From positions 310,001 through 374,000 of the forward strand of contig NZ_QJRG01000033.1 of the NCBI RefSeq assembly GCF_004025535.1: a DNA stretch of 64,000 nt. The letters are read 5' to 3'. Position 1 is the stretch's first letter. The number at the start of each line of letters is the position of its first letter. Shown piece after piece: positions 7,977 to 17,207 of the stretch. The notes under the pieces were generated by a model. It did no database searches and was not told the DNA's origin. It saw only the letters and a program-made list of their open reading frames with translations. This DNA is from Pseudomonas alkylphenolica. Lineage in GTDB: Bacteria; Pseudomonadota; Gammaproteobacteria; Pseudomonadales; Pseudomonadaceae. A program made the position numbers and the translations under genes.

Positions 7977-9341
7977 ATGTCCGTCTTCTTTGCCGAACGC
8001 GCTTTGCTCTCCACGGGCTGGGCCGAAAACGTCCGAATCGAGGTCGGCGCCGATGGCATGCTGACCCACATTCAAGCCGGTGGCTCGGCCGACGGTGCCG
8101 AACGCCTCGCCGGCCCACTGCTGCCCGGCATGCCCAACTTGCACTCCCACGCGTTCCAGCGCGCCATGGCCGGGCTGGCGGAAGTGGCCGGTAACCCCAA
8201 CGACAGCTTCTGGACCTGGCGTGAGTTGATGTACCGCCTGGTCGGCAAAATCAGCCCCGAGCAACTGCAGGTTATCGCACGCCAGCTGTACATCGAAATG
8301 CTCAAGGCCGGTTACACCTCGGTCGCTGAATTCCACTATGTGCACCACGATATCCAGGGCCAGGCCTATGCCGACCCCGCCGAACTCTCCTTGCGTATCA
8401 GCCAGGCAGCCAGTGCCAGCGGCATCGGCCTGACCTTGCTGCCGGTGCTCTACAGCCACTCGGGCTTTGGCGGGCAGGCGCCCAACGAAGGCCAGCGGCG
8501 CTTCATCAACAGCACCGAGCAGTACCTGAACCTGCAAGCGCGCCTGGCGCCACAGCTGGCAGCGCAACCGGCGCAAGCGCTGGGCCTGTGCTTCCACTCC
8601 CTGCGTGCGGTGACCCCGGAACAGATCACCCAGGTGCTGGCGGCCAGCGACAAGGCCTGTCCGGTGCATATCCATATCGCCGAGCAACAGAAGGAAGTCG
8701 ACGACTGCCTGGCCTGGAGCGGGCGTCGGCCGCTGCAATGGCTGTATGAAAACACCGAGGTCGATCAGCGCTGGTGCCTGGTGCATGCCACCCATGCGGA
8801 GCCGGACGAAGTTCAGCTGATGGCCCGCAGCGGTGCTATTGCCGGCCTGTGCCTGACCACTGAAGCCAACCTCGGTGACGGCATCTTCCCGGCGGTGGAC
8901 TACCTGGCCCAGGGCGGGCGCCTGGGTATCGGCTCCGATAGCCATGTGTCGCTGAGCGTGGTGGAGGAGCTGCGCTGGCTGGAATACGGCCAGCGCCTGC
9001 GCGACCAACGACGCAACCGCCTCTATCGCGGTGACCAGCCAATGGTTGGGAGGACCTTGTATGACGCAGCCTTGAGCGGCGGCGCCCAGGCGCTGGGGCA
9101 GCCGATCGGGGCACTGGCGGTTGGCAAGCGAGCCGACTGGCTGGTGCTTGAAGGCAGCGATCCGTATCTGGCCACTGCCAGCGAGGACGGCATTCTCAAT
9201 CGCTGGCTGTTCGCCGGCGGCGATCGCCAGGTGCGCGATGTAATGGTCAACGGACAGTGGGTGGTACGCCAGGGCCGCCATGCCCAGGAAGAAGACAGCG
9301 CACGGGAATTCGCCGGGGTGTTACGCAACGTGTTGGGCTGA
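7977..9341 (+). CDS. hutF: Formimidoylglutamate deiminase
   Basis: A 454-aa amidohydrolase-superfamily enzyme of the five-step hut pathway used by pseudomonads. It deaminates N-formimidoyl-L-glutamate to N-formyl-L-glutamate and ammonia; HutG then releases formate. Zinc-ligand motif HSHAFQRAMAG near the N-terminus, downstream His in HIHIAEQ, and the DSHVSLS Asp late in the barrel are all seen. Start MSVFFAERALLSTGWAENV has a GAGG about 10 bases upstream. It is divergent from hutC and ends at a convergent hairpin with blc. Confidence 0.95.
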   Translation: MSVFFAERALLSTGWAENVRIEVGADGMLTHIQAGGSADGAERLAGPLLPGMPNLHSHAFQRAMAGLAEVAGNPNDSFWTWRELMYRLVGKISPEQLQVIARQLYIEMLKAGYTSVAEFHYVHHDIQGQAYADPAELSLRISQAASASGIGLTLLPVLYSHSGFGGQAPNEGQRRFINSTEQYLNLQARLAPQLAAQPAQALGLCFHSLRAVTPEQITQVLAASDKACPVHIHIAEQQKEVDDCLAWSGRRPLQWLYENTEVDQRWCLVHATHAEPDEVQLMARSGAIAGLCLTTEANLGDGIFPAVDYLAQGGRLGIGSDSHVSLSVVEELRWLEYGQRLRDQRRNRLYRGDQPMVGRTLYDAALSGGAQALGQPIGALAVGKRADWLVLEGSDPYLATASEDGILNRWLFAGGDRQVRDVMVNGQWVVRQGRHAQEEDSAREFAGVLRNVLG

Positions 9342-9348
9342 CCAGATT

Positions 9349-9373
9349 CGGCGGTGTACCTGCTACACCGCCG
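9349..9373. terminator. Convergent hairpin between hutF and blc
   Basis: A perfect 10-bp stem (CGGCGGTGTA with TACACCGCCG) and a 5-base loop lie between two converging genes. There is only a short, mixed T-tract (CATCATCTTT) on the plus side. Likely a shared terminator or transcript end. Confidence 0.6.
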
Positions 9374-9392
9374 CATCATCTTTGCGATCACC

Positions 9393-9968
9393 TCACGGCG
9401 TGTGCGCAGCAATGTCCCTGTCGGCTACCCGCCAGATCAGGCGATTCGTGTCGTAGCCTTGCTGACGTGCCTTGGCCAGCAGGGTTTCACGCTGCCAGGC
9501 CGGAACGGTGGCCTTGCGCGACAATATCCACAGGTACTTGCGGTCCGGATTGCCGACCAGCGCGGTCTGGTAGTCGTCACTCACGTAAAGCACCCAGTAC
9601 TCGCCCTTGGCGACGCCTGGCAGCACTTTCGAGAACCAGTTGTCGAACACTACCCAGAGCTTGTCGGTTTTGCCCGGCACTTGCGGCGTGGCCGTGCCAC
9701 TGGCTTCCTGCCACTCACCCTCAAGGGTCTGGCAACGGTTGAGGACACCGACCGTGCCATCAGGCTTGAGGTTGTAATGGGCCTCGGACTGGGCGCAATC
9801 GCGCTGGAAGAACATCGGCAGGCGCGCCAGTTCGAACCACTTGCCCTGGTAGCGCTTGAGGTCGACGCTGGCGGCGGTTTTCGGCGGTATCGGGCCTGCA
9901 CCCGTATTGGCGCAGCCACCCAGGATCAGGCCGGCACACAGAACGAGCAGCAGGTGTAACGCTTTCAT
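9393..9968 (-). CDS. blc: Outer-membrane lipocalin (Blc family lipoprotein)
   Basis: A 191-aa bacterial lipocalin. The lipoprotein signal peptide ends in the lipobox LGGC (MKALHLLLVLCAGLILGGCAN). The first lipocalin motif is present as RYQGKWFELARLP, followed by the eight-stranded barrel sequence with NRCQT and SDDYQTALVGNPDRKYLWILSR. Blc binds lysophospholipids and is usually made under envelope stress. The ATG overlaps the stop of the small lipoprotein gene upstream (ATGA), so both are probably co-expressed. Confidence 0.9.
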   Translation of the reverse strand: MKALHLLLVLCAGLILGGCANTGAGPIPPKTAASVDLKRYQGKWFELARLPMFFQRDCAQSEAHYNLKPDGTVGVLNRCQTLEGEWQEASGTATPQVPGKTDKLWVVFDNWFSKVLPGVAKGEYWVLYVSDDYQTALVGNPDRKYLWILSRKATVPAWQRETLLAKARQQGYDTNRLIWRVADRDIAAHTP

Positions 9969-10219
9969 TTGAGTCCCTGCCCCGAGTACATCAGCACCTT
10001 GTCGGCGGCGTACTGCACGCTGATAAAGCTCTTGTCGTCACCCCAGGTGCAACTGGACATGCCCAGTGCGCCGGAGCATTCCTTGGGGGTACCGAGCAGC
10101 TTCTCAACCTCGGCCTTGGCCATACCGGCCTTGAGCTGTGAATAGTTTTCCTGATTGATCTTGTTGCACGCAGTCAGAAACACGCACAAGGACAGCAGGG
10201 CGAGGGAACGCAACGACAT
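9965..10219 (-). CDS. Small lipoprotein, BamE/SmpA-like (DUF3862 type)
   Basis: An 84-aa putative lipoprotein: signal with lipobox LTAC, then NKINQENYSQLKAGMAKAEVEKLLGTP, the typical start of a BamE/SmpA-like fold (helix-helix followed by a short sheet), and CTWGDDKSFISVQY. Two further Cys could form a disulfide. It is translationally coupled to the lipocalin gene downstream (4-base overlap), which suggests a joint outer-membrane role. The precise function is not known to me. Confidence 0.8.
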   Translation of the reverse strand: MSLRSLALLSLCVFLTACNKINQENYSQLKAGMAKAEVEKLLGTPKECSGALGMSSCTWGDDKSFISVQYAADKVLMYSGQGLK

Positions 10220-10454
10220 GAAAGGTCACTCCTGGACATGAGGGTGCAGGCGCGATGGCCTACAGACAGCTTAGAAGGGAAAAAGCGCTGTCGGTTCCCC
10301 AGCCTTATGGCTTTCCTGCGGCCATTTGCATGCCTTCGGTCGCTTAGTGCGCTCGTCGATTAATCTTTTCCCGTTGGCGGACGACACAGAGTCGCGCTGC
10401 GACGTATTGCCGCGCCCCTCCCGTAGACCTGCCGTGTGCAAACAGATCCCCGCG

Positions 10455-12347
10455 ATGACAAAAAACCTCAAGTTCAGCCATAAAATTCTGCTCGCCGCCG
10501 CCCTGGTGGTTGCTGTTGCCTTCACCTGCTTTGTCTTGTTCAACGATTACCGCCAGCGCCAGACCCTGCGCAGCAACACCGAGTCGTCCATGCAGGAGCT
10601 CGGCAACCTGACCAGCAGCAACATCCAGACCTGGCTGCAAAGCCGCATGCAGATCCTGCAGTCGCTGTCCCAGCAAGTGGCCATCGACGGCACCAGCAAA
10701 GACAGCCTGACCCGCAGCCTCAATCTGCCGGTGTATGGCAGCAACTTTCTGCTGACCTACTTCGGCGGCCAGGACGGCTACATGCAGTCCGTACCGCTGG
10801 GCAGCCGCCCCGCCGACTACGACCCGCGGGTACGCGGCTGGTACAAGGCGGCCAGCAGTGCCGGCCAGACCATCGTCACCGAGCCCTACATTTCGGCCTC
10901 TGCCAACAAGCTGGTGATTACTCTGGCGACCCCGGTGCTGCAACAAGGCCGGCTGATCGGCGTCAACGGTGCCGACACCGACCTGGACAGCATCAGCGCG
11001 ATCATCAACGCACTGAACTTCAATGGTCACGGCCAGGCCTTCATTGTCAACGGCGACGGCAAGATCCTCGTGCACCCCGACGCCAGGCTGGTACTGAAAA
11101 ACCTCAGCGAGGCCTACCCGCAGCACACCCCCACCATCGGTAGCGGCCTGAAAGAAGCCGAGCAAGGCGGTGAGCAAAAATTCATCACCTTCACCAAGGT
11201 CAACGGCGTACCGTCTGCCGACTGGTATGTGGCCCTGGTACTTGACCAGGACTATGCCTTCACCATGCTCAGCGAGCTGCGCTCCTCGGCGCTGGTGGCC
11301 ACGGTGATTGCCGTGCTGATCATCATCGTCCTGCTGGGCCTGCTGATCCGCGTGCTCATGGAGCCGCTGCACGTCATGGGTCGGGCCATGCACGATATTG
11401 CCGAAGGTGAAGGCGACCTCACCCGCCGCCTGCGCATTCACGCCCAGGACGAGTTCGGCAGCCTCGGTCTTTCCTTCAACCGTTTTGTCGAGCGCATCCA
11501 CGAATCGATCCGCGAAGTAGCCTCTGCCACGGGCCAGGTCAACGAAGTCGCCCTGCGGGTGGTCAGCGCATCCAATGCCTCGATTCACAACGCCGACCAG
11601 CAGTCGAGCCGTACCAGCAGTGTTGCCGCGGCCATCAACGAGCTGGGCGCGGCCGCCCAGGAAATTGCCCAGAACGCCGCCCTCGCCTCGCAGCATTCAA
11701 GCGATGCCCGCAACCTGGCTGCGGAAGGTCAGCAGGTGGTTGAGCAGACCATTGAGGTGATGAACCAGCTGTCGAGCAAGATCAGTGATTCGTGCGACAA
11801 CATCGAGACCCTCAATGCCAACACGGTGAACATTGGCCAGATCCTCGAAGTGATCAGCGGCATCTCGCAACAGACCAACCTGCTGGCGCTCAACGCCGCC
11901 ATTGAAGCCGCCCGGGCAGGCGAAGCCGGACGCGGGTTCGCGGTGGTCGCCGATGAGGTGCGCAACCTGGCCCACCGTACCCAGGACTCGGCGCAACAGG
12001 TTCAACGGATCATCGAAGAGCTGCAAGCCGGCGCCCAGGTGGCCGTTTCGACCATGACCGAAAGCCAGAGCCACAGCCAGCACAGTGTCGGCATCGCCAA
12101 CCAGGCCGGTGAGCGCCTGAGCAGCGTAACCCAGCGCATCGGCGAGATCGACGGCATGAACCAGTCGGTCGCCACCGCCACGGAAGAACAGACCGCGGTG
12201 GTCGAGTCGATCAATGTCGACATCACCGAGATCAATACGTTGAATCAGGAAGGTGTGGAAAACCTGCAAGCGACTTTGCGTGCCTGCAATGACCTGGAGA
12301 ATCAGGCCAGCCGGTTGAAGCAGTTGGTAGGCAGTTTCAGGATCTGA
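10455..12347 (+). CDS. Methyl-accepting chemotaxis protein, dCache amino-acid sensor (PctA-like)
   Basis: A 630-aa chemoreceptor. Order: N-terminal membrane helix (about 10-30), periplasmic double-Cache domain, second membrane helix (about 275-300), HAMP, then a methyl-accepting signalling domain with the highly conserved tip [19 protein letters not shown]. The sensor carries the amino-acid-binding signature Y....RGWY, YISA and GADTDL, as in PctA/PctB/PctC, so it very likely binds L-amino acids. I start at 10455 because [15 protein letters not shown] matches this family. The frame is open further upstream, but that part has no family character. Its closeness to hut makes histidine a possible ligand (inference). 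Ends with a strong hairpin. Confidence 0.92.
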   Translation: MTKNLKFSHKILLAAALVVAVAFTCFVLFNDYRQRQTLRSNTESSMQELGNLTSSNIQTWLQSRMQILQSLSQQVAIDGTSKDSLTRSLNLPVYGSNFLLTYFGGQDGYMQSVPLGSRPADYDPRVRGWYKAASSAGQTIVTEPYISASANKLVITLATPVLQQGRLIGVNGADTDLDSISAIINALNFNGHGQAFIVNGDGKILVHPDARLVLKNLSEAYPQHTPTIGSGLKEAEQGGEQKFITFTKVNGVPSADWYVALVLDQDYAFTMLSELRSSALVATVIAVLIIIVLLGLLIRVLMEPLHVMGRAMHDIAEGEGDLTRRLRIHAQDEFGSLGLSFNRFVERIHESIREVASATGQVNEVALRVVSASNASIHNADQQSSRTSSVAAAINELGAAAQEIAQNAALASQHSSDARNLAAEGQQVVEQTIEVMNQLSSKISDSCDNIETLNANTVNIGQILEVISGISQQTNLLALNAAIEAARAGEAGRGFAVVADEVRNLAHRTQDSAQQVQRIIEELQAGAQVAVSTMTESQSHSQHSVGIANQAGERLSSVTQRIGEIDGMNQSVATATEEQTAVVESINVDITEINTLNQEGVENLQATLRACNDLENQASRLKQLVGSFRI

Positions 12348-12352
12348 CCTGC

Positions 12353-12374
12353 AGGAGCGGATTTATCCGCTCCT
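12353..12374. terminator. Perfect hairpin after the chemoreceptor gene
   Basis: AGGAGCGGAT and ATCCGCTCCT with only TT between them form a 10-bp perfect stem, 5 bases after the stop codon and between converging genes. No T-tract follows. The sequence resembles a half of the Pseudomonas REP palindrome (GGAGCGG...CCGCTCC). Confidence 0.6.
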
Positions 12375-12385
12375 ACACGGCCCGC

Positions 12386-12982
12386 TCAGAACCTGGAACC
12401 GGGCTCCAACAGAAAATCCATCTCTTCATCGGTACTGGGGCGATTGAGCACCAGATTACGATGCGGAAAGCGGCCAAAGCGGGCTATCACCCGCTGATGC
12501 TGCTCGGCATAGTCGAGAAAGCCTTCAAACAGGCGTCGGTCCGAGTCCGGTTGAGCGTCCAGCAACAGCTGATAGCGCTCGACACTGACATTCTGCCAGT
12601 CAAGAACCTCGGCGTGTTCCAGCACCAGCAGGATGAACACCCGCTGGATCGGCAACAGCTGATAGTCCCAGGCCTTGTCCAGCCCCTGCATCACCAGCAC
12701 CTGGGCACGCCGGTCGCCATCGAAGGCGCGCGGCGTGTCGCGGTGGATCATTCGCGGCAGCTGGTCCAGCAGCAGTACCAGGCCCAGCCAGCCTTGCGGG
12801 CTTTGCAGCCACTCGTCAAGACCACCGGCCAGGGCCTGCTCGACCAGGTCGCCGAAACGCTCATGCGCCTCGACGTCATGGTGCTTGCCGAACCACAGCG
12901 TGCTCTTCTCGTCAGCGACGTCCTGGGGACTGGCGCCCCATCCGAACCACCACTCCAGTAACGGCTGCCAAGGTGCGAGCAT
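12386..12982 (-). CDS. DUF924 family protein
   Basis: A 198-aa member of the DUF924 (TPR-like, helical) family, recognisable from the WFG...F..L...A..G.L..W, LLLDQLPRMIHRDTPRAFDGD, and RVFILLVLEHAE segments. Function is unknown. It begins 3 bases after the fbp stop, so it forms an operon with fructose-1,6-bisphosphatase. The final FGRFPHRN...EEMDFL segment is also typical of the family. Confidence 0.85.
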   Translation of the reverse strand: MLAPWQPLLEWWFGWGASPQDVADEKSTLWFGKHHDVEAHERFGDLVEQALAGGLDEWLQSPQGWLGLVLLLDQLPRMIHRDTPRAFDGDRRAQVLVMQGLDKAWDYQLLPIQRVFILLVLEHAEVLDWQNVSVERYQLLLDAQPDSDRRLFEGFLDYAEQHQRVIARFGRFPHRNLVLNRPSTDEEMDFLLEPGSRF

Positions 12983-12985
12983 GAT

Positions 12986-13996
12986 TTACTCCTGGTGATA
13001 ACCGGTAACGCGCTCGACTTCCTGCTTGGAGCCAAGGAACACCGCTACACGCTGGTGCAGGCTGTCTGGCTGGATGTCGAGAATGCGCTGGTTGCCGTCG
13101 GTGGAAGCACCGCCAGCCTGTTCGATGATGAACGACATCGGGTTGGCTTCGTACATCAGACGCAGCTTGCCCGGCTTGGACGGTTCACGCGCGTCACGCG
13201 GGTACATGAACAGGCCGCCACGGGTCAGGATGCGGTGCACGTCGGCAACCATAGAGGCGATCCAGCGCATGTTGTAGTTCTTTTTCAGCGGACCGGTCTC
13301 ACCGGCCAGCAGCTCGCCCACATAGCGGGTAACCGGGGCTTCCCAGTGACGCTGGTTGGACATGTTGATGGCGAATTCAGCGGTGGTTTCCGGCACCTGG
13401 ATGTTCTCGTGGGTCAGTACGAAGCTGCCCAGCTCACGGTCCAGGGTGAAGCCTTTGACGCCGTTGCCCAGGGTCAGGATCAGCATGGTCTGCGGACCAT
13501 AGATCGCGTAACCGGCGGCAACCTGCTTGGTACCCGGCTGCAGGAACGCCTGCTCGTTGAGGCTTTCGTTCTGGCTCAGGTACTCGTTAGGGCAACGCAG
13601 TACCGAGAAAATGGTACCGACCGACACGTTGACGTCGATGTTCGACGAACCGTCCAGCGGGTCGAACACCAGCAGGTAGGCACCTTTCGGGTATTTGCCC
13701 GGGATCTGGTAGGCATTGTCCATTTCTTCGGACGCCATGCCGGCCAGGTGACCGCCCCACTCGTTGGCCTCGAGCAGGATGTCGTTGGAGATCACGTCCA
13801 GTTTCTTCTGGACTTCGCCCTGCACGTTTTCGGTGCCCATGCTACCCAGAACACCGCCCAGGGCGCCCTTGGAAACGTTGTGGCTGATCTCCTTGCACGC
13901 ACGCGCCACCACTTCGATCAGGAAGCGCAGATCGGCAGGAGTACTGTTGCTGCGGGTCTGCTCAATCAAATAGCGACTCAGGGTAACGCGGGACAT
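12986..13996 (-). CDS. fbp: Fructose-1,6-bisphosphatase, class I
   Basis: A 336-aa gluconeogenic enzyme that hydrolyses fructose-1,6-bisphosphate to fructose-6-phosphate. The metal-binding motif [12 protein letters not shown] and the C-terminal substrate motif region [21 protein letters not shown] are intact. Length is normal. Transcribed leftwards with the DUF924 gene. It lies next to glgP on the same strand, separated by about 140 bases with a hairpin. Confidence 0.97.
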   Translation of the reverse strand: MSRVTLSRYLIEQTRSNSTPADLRFLIEVVARACKEISHNVSKGALGGVLGSMGTENVQGEVQKKLDVISNDILLEANEWGGHLAGMASEEMDNAYQIPGKYPKGAYLLVFDPLDGSSNIDVNVSVGTIFSVLRCPNEYLSQNESLNEQAFLQPGTKQVAAGYAIYGPQTMLILTLGNGVKGFTLDRELGSFVLTHENIQVPETTAEFAINMSNQRHWEAPVTRYVGELLAGETGPLKKNYNMRWIASMVADVHRILTRGGLFMYPRDAREPSKPGKLRLMYEANPMSFIIEQAGGASTDGNQRILDIQPDSLHQRVAVFLGSKQEVERVTGYHQE

Positions 13997-14099
13997 GTAA
14001 GGCTCCGAAGGATGGGGGTAATAAAAACCCCCGCAGTTTACAGGGAGAGTGCGGCGCTAGCGAGCTATCCGACGCGCTTGCCCGATCAGACGGCTGTTT

Positions 14100-14126
14100 G
14101 GCCCGAGAGTTCATCGCTCCCGGGCC
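14100..14126 (-). terminator. Hairpin downstream of glgP
   Basis: GGCCCGAGAG and CTCCCGGGCC (14100-14109 and 14117-14126) form a G+C-rich stem with one mismatch, 13 bases after the glgP stop on the minus strand. The following bases (AAACAGCC) are not T-rich, so the terminator class is uncertain. Confidence 0.5.
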
Positions 14127-14138
14127 GTTATGCACAGC

Positions 14139-16589
14139 TTAGTCGAGGGCTTTCCAGATTTGCGTGGCGTACTCGCGAATGGTCCGGTCCGAGGAGAACC
14201 AGCCCATGCGCGCGGTGTTGAGCACGGCGATGCGCCACCATTTCTGCGGGTCGCTCCAGAGCGCTTCGACCCGCATCTGCGCTTCCCAGTAGGCGTCGAA
14301 GTCGGCGCAGACCAGAAAGCGGTCATGCGCCACCAGACCATCCACCAAGCCCACATAACGGGCCGGATCATCGTGCGAGAACACCCCGCTGCGAATGGCC
14401 TGAAGTACGTCATTGAGCCGGTAGGAGGCGCCGATCGCGGCATTGGCGCCAAAGTCGCCGCTGCGTTTGCGCGCCTCCACCTGCTGGGCGGTCAATCCGA
14501 AGATGAACATGTTCTCGGCGCCCACCTGCTCGCACATCTCCACGTTGGCACCGTCCAGGGTGCCGATGGTGAGGGCGCCGTTGAGGCCGAATTTCATATT
14601 GCTGGTACCGGATGCCTCGTAACCTGCAGTGGAAATCTGTTCGGACAGGTCAGCCGCCGGAATGATGCTCTCGGCCAGGCTCACGTTGTAGTTGGGCAGG
14701 AATACCACTTTGAGCAGCCCGCGCACGGTCGGGTCGTTGTTCACCACTCTGGCAATGTCATTGGACAGCTTGATGATCAGCTTGGCCTGGTGATAACTGG
14801 CAGCAGCCTTGCCGGCAAAGATTTTCACCCGCGGCGCCCAGCCAGCCCCCGGCTCGGCACGAATGGCCTGATACAAAGCCACGGTGTGCAACAGGTTGAG
14901 CAACTGCCGTTTGTATTCGTGGATGCGCTTTACCTGCACGTCGAACATCGCCTGCGGGTTCACCGTAATCCCCAGGCGCTCCTGGATCAGGCTGGCCAGC
15001 GCCCGCTTGCTGTGCAGCCGTTGCTCGGCAAACTGCTTGCGAAACGAGGCCTTGTCGGCAAAGGGATCAAGGTCTCGCAAGCGGCCTTCGGGGTTATCCA
15101 GCACATCCTCACCCAGCGCCTCGACCAGCATGGCCGTCAACTGGGGGTTGGCCTGGTACAGCCAGCGCCGGAAGGTGATGCCATTGGTCTTGTTGTTGAT
15201 TCGCTCGGGGTACAGCTTGTGCAGCTCGGCAAACACCGTGCTGCGCATCAGCTTGCTGTGCAACGCCGACACGCCGTTGACACTGTGCGAGCCGAGAAAC
15301 GCCAGGTTGCCCATGCGCACCCGCCGGCCGTTGTCTTCCTCGATCAACGACACCGCACGCAGCACATCGAAATCGTGGATGCCCTTGGCGCGCAGGTCGT
15401 CGATGTGAAAGGCATTGATCAGGTAGATAATCTGCATGTGCCGCGGCAGCATGCGCTCCATCAGGCTGACCGGCCAGGTTTCCAGCGCCTCGGGCAACAG
15501 GGTGTGGTTGGTGTAGGCCAGCGTGCCGACCGTCAGTTGCCAGGCGGTGTCCCAAGGCACTTCATGCTGGTCGACCAGCAGGCGCATGAGCTCGGCCACG
15601 GCAATCGAGGGGTGGGTATCGTTGAGCTGGATGGCTGCCTGCTCCGGCAGGTTGAGCAGGCTGTCGTGCATGTTCAGGTGTCGGCGCAGCAAGTCCTGCA
15701 ACGAGGCGCAGACAAAGAAGTATTCCTGCCGCAGGCGCAGCTCCTGGCCCGCTTCGGTGCTGTCGGCCGGGTACAGCACCCGCGAAATGCTTTCGGCGCG
15801 CGCCACTTCCGCCACGGCGCCGAGGTGGTCACCGGCGTTGAAACGCTCCAGGTGCAGCTCTTCCAGTGCCCGCGCACGCCACAGACGCAAGGTATTGACG
15901 CTGGCACCCCGCCAGCCAACCACCGGCGTGTCGTAGGCTACCGCCCTGACGGTCTCGGCCGGCCACCAGACCTGGCGCGGCTCGCCGTTGCTGTCATGCA
16001 CTGTTTCAACGCTGCCGCCGAAGCTGATCGGATAGATCACCTCGGCGCGCTCGAACTCCCACGGGTTGCCGAAATCCAGCCAGTTCTCGGTTTGCTCTTG
16101 CTGCCAGCCATCCACCAGCGCCTGGCGAAACAGGCCGTGCTCATAGCGGATGCCATAACCGTGGGCAGCAATCCCCAGGGTCGACATGCTCTCCATGAAA
16201 CAGGCAGCCAGCCGACCCAGACCACCATTACCCAAGGCCGCATCGGGCTCCAGCAGGCGGATGCGCTCAAGATCGACATCCAGGCCACTCAGCGCCTCCC
16301 GGGCGATATCCAGCAGGCCCAGATTGCTCAAGCTGTCGTACAGCAAGCGACCGATGAGGAACTCGAGGGACAAGTAGTACACGCGCTTCTGGCTGCTGCG
16401 GTAGATCTGCCGGGTGTGGTCCATCCAGTGATCAACCATGTGATCACGGGCCGCCAGGGCGATGGCCTCGAACCAGTCATGTTCAAAGGCATGCTCGGGG
16501 TCCTTGCCGACGGCGTAGGTCAGTTTTTCCAGCACAGCGGTGCGAAAGGCAGCCACCTCTGCGTCACGTGCGAGCGGTTCCTGAGACAT
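14139..16589 (-). CDS. glgP: Glycogen/alpha-glucan phosphorylase
   Basis: An 816-aa phosphorylase that releases glucose-1-phosphate from glycogen or maltodextrin with pyridoxal phosphate. The PLP segment ASGTSNMKFGLNGALTIGT contains the cofactor lysine. The N-terminal LSLEFLIGRLL and the QLNDTHPSIAVAELMR segment are diagnostic. Length is standard. Transcribed divergently from the Cys-cluster gene at 16801, with 211 bases between. The only other glycogen or gluconeogenesis gene here is fbp. Confidence 0.97.
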   Translation of the reverse strand: MSQEPLARDAEVAAFRTAVLEKLTYAVGKDPEHAFEHDWFEAIALAARDHMVDHWMDHTRQIYRSSQKRVYYLSLEFLIGRLLYDSLSNLGLLDIAREALSGLDVDLERIRLLEPDAALGNGGLGRLAACFMESMSTLGIAAHGYGIRYEHGLFRQALVDGWQQEQTENWLDFGNPWEFERAEVIYPISFGGSVETVHDSNGEPRQVWWPAETVRAVAYDTPVVGWRGASVNTLRLWRARALEELHLERFNAGDHLGAVAEVARAESISRVLYPADSTEAGQELRLRQEYFFVCASLQDLLRRHLNMHDSLLNLPEQAAIQLNDTHPSIAVAELMRLLVDQHEVPWDTAWQLTVGTLAYTNHTLLPEALETWPVSLMERMLPRHMQIIYLINAFHIDDLRAKGIHDFDVLRAVSLIEEDNGRRVRMGNLAFLGSHSVNGVSALHSKLMRSTVFAELHKLYPERINNKTNGITFRRWLYQANPQLTAMLVEALGEDVLDNPEGRLRDLDPFADKASFRKQFAEQRLHSKRALASLIQERLGITVNPQAMFDVQVKRIHEYKRQLLNLLHTVALYQAIRAEPGAGWAPRVKIFAGKAAASYHQAKLIIKLSNDIARVVNNDPTVRGLLKVVFLPNYNVSLAESIIPAADLSEQISTAGYEASGTSNMKFGLNGALTIGTLDGANVEMCEQVGAENMFIFGLTAQQVEARKRSGDFGANAAIGASYRLNDVLQAIRSGVFSHDDPARYVGLVDGLVAHDRFLVCADFDAYWEAQMRVEALWSDPQKWWRIAVLNTARMGWFSSDRTIREYATQIWKALD

Positions 16590-16737
16590 GTGACGTCCTC
16601 GGGCAAGTTGACGAAAGCGGATGGAGACTTCTCAGCCTAGACGGTTCGACACAGAGCGAAAGCGCAGGTTCTGCAGCTTTCTGTGAATACTGCCTGCAAA
16701 AGCAGTACCCGTTGCTGCACCGGCGGGCAAATGGTTG

Positions 16738-16765
16738 TTCACATTTTGATCAACTCCGGTATGAT
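16738..16765 (+). promoter_or_regulatory. Sigma-70 promoter of the Cys-cluster gene
   Basis: TTCACA (16738-16743) and TATGAT (16760-16765) are separated by 16 bases. Each hexamer matches the consensus in five of six positions. The promoter lies 35 bases before the ATG at 16801. Confidence 0.6.
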
Positions 16766-16800
16766 CGCGCGCCCAGTAAAAAACATCTGAAACGAGCCTG

Positions 16801-17202
16801 ATGAAACCGACCCTGATTGCCGCCGCCGAAGTCGACCGCCTGGAGACCTGGCAGAAGTACCAAAGCCACATGTGCGGGGGCTGCAAATCGACCTGCTGCA
16901 CCTTGCCCACGGAGGTGAAAATCAAAGACCTCATCCGCATGGGCGTGGTGGACGAGTTCGAAGTGGGCGAGCCGCCGAAGAACATTGCCAAGCGCTTGCA
17001 AAAAGACGGGATCATCCAGCGCTTCAACCAGAAGTCCGGCATCTTCACTCTGGCGCAGATGAGCAACGACGATTGCCTCTATCTGGATCGTAAAAGCCGC
17101 CTGTGCACCATTTATGACAAGCGCCCGGACACTTGCCGCAACCATCCGCGGATCGGGCCGCGCCCGGGCTATTGTGCCTACATGCCAAAATCCGTCAGGT
17201 AA
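16801..17202 (+). CDS. YkgJ-type cysteine cluster protein
   Basis: A 133-aa protein with the zinc/iron-chelating CxxCxxxCC cluster at the N-terminus (CGGCKSTCC) and a C-terminal set of conserved Cys (DDCLYLD...CTIYDKRPDTCRNHP...GYC). This is the UPF0153/YkgJ family, probably metal-binding, with no established reaction. It ends 5 bases before the convergent PqaA-like gene. Confidence 0.88.
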   Translation: MKPTLIAAAEVDRLETWQKYQSHMCGGCKSTCCTLPTEVKIKDLIRMGVVDEFEVGEPPKNIAKRLQKDGIIQRFNQKSGIFTLAQMSNDDCLYLDRKSRLCTIYDKRPDTCRNHPRIGPRPGYCAYMPKSVR

Positions 17203-17207
17203 GCCTC

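Noticed and set aside
10248..10262. TGGCC...GC element upstream of the chemoreceptor, sigma-54-like by spacing
   Set aside because: The -12 part (CAGC) does not fit TTGC and the distance to the start codon is near 200 bases.
10326..10454. Upstream extension of the chemoreceptor frame
   Set aside because: The 43 extra residues show no family similarity, and the family-type start [12 protein letters not shown] lies at 10455.
14130..16640. 836-codon plus-strand frame opposite glgP
   Set aside because: Antisense shadow of an intact 816-aa glycogen phosphorylase; no own start signal or recognisable domain.
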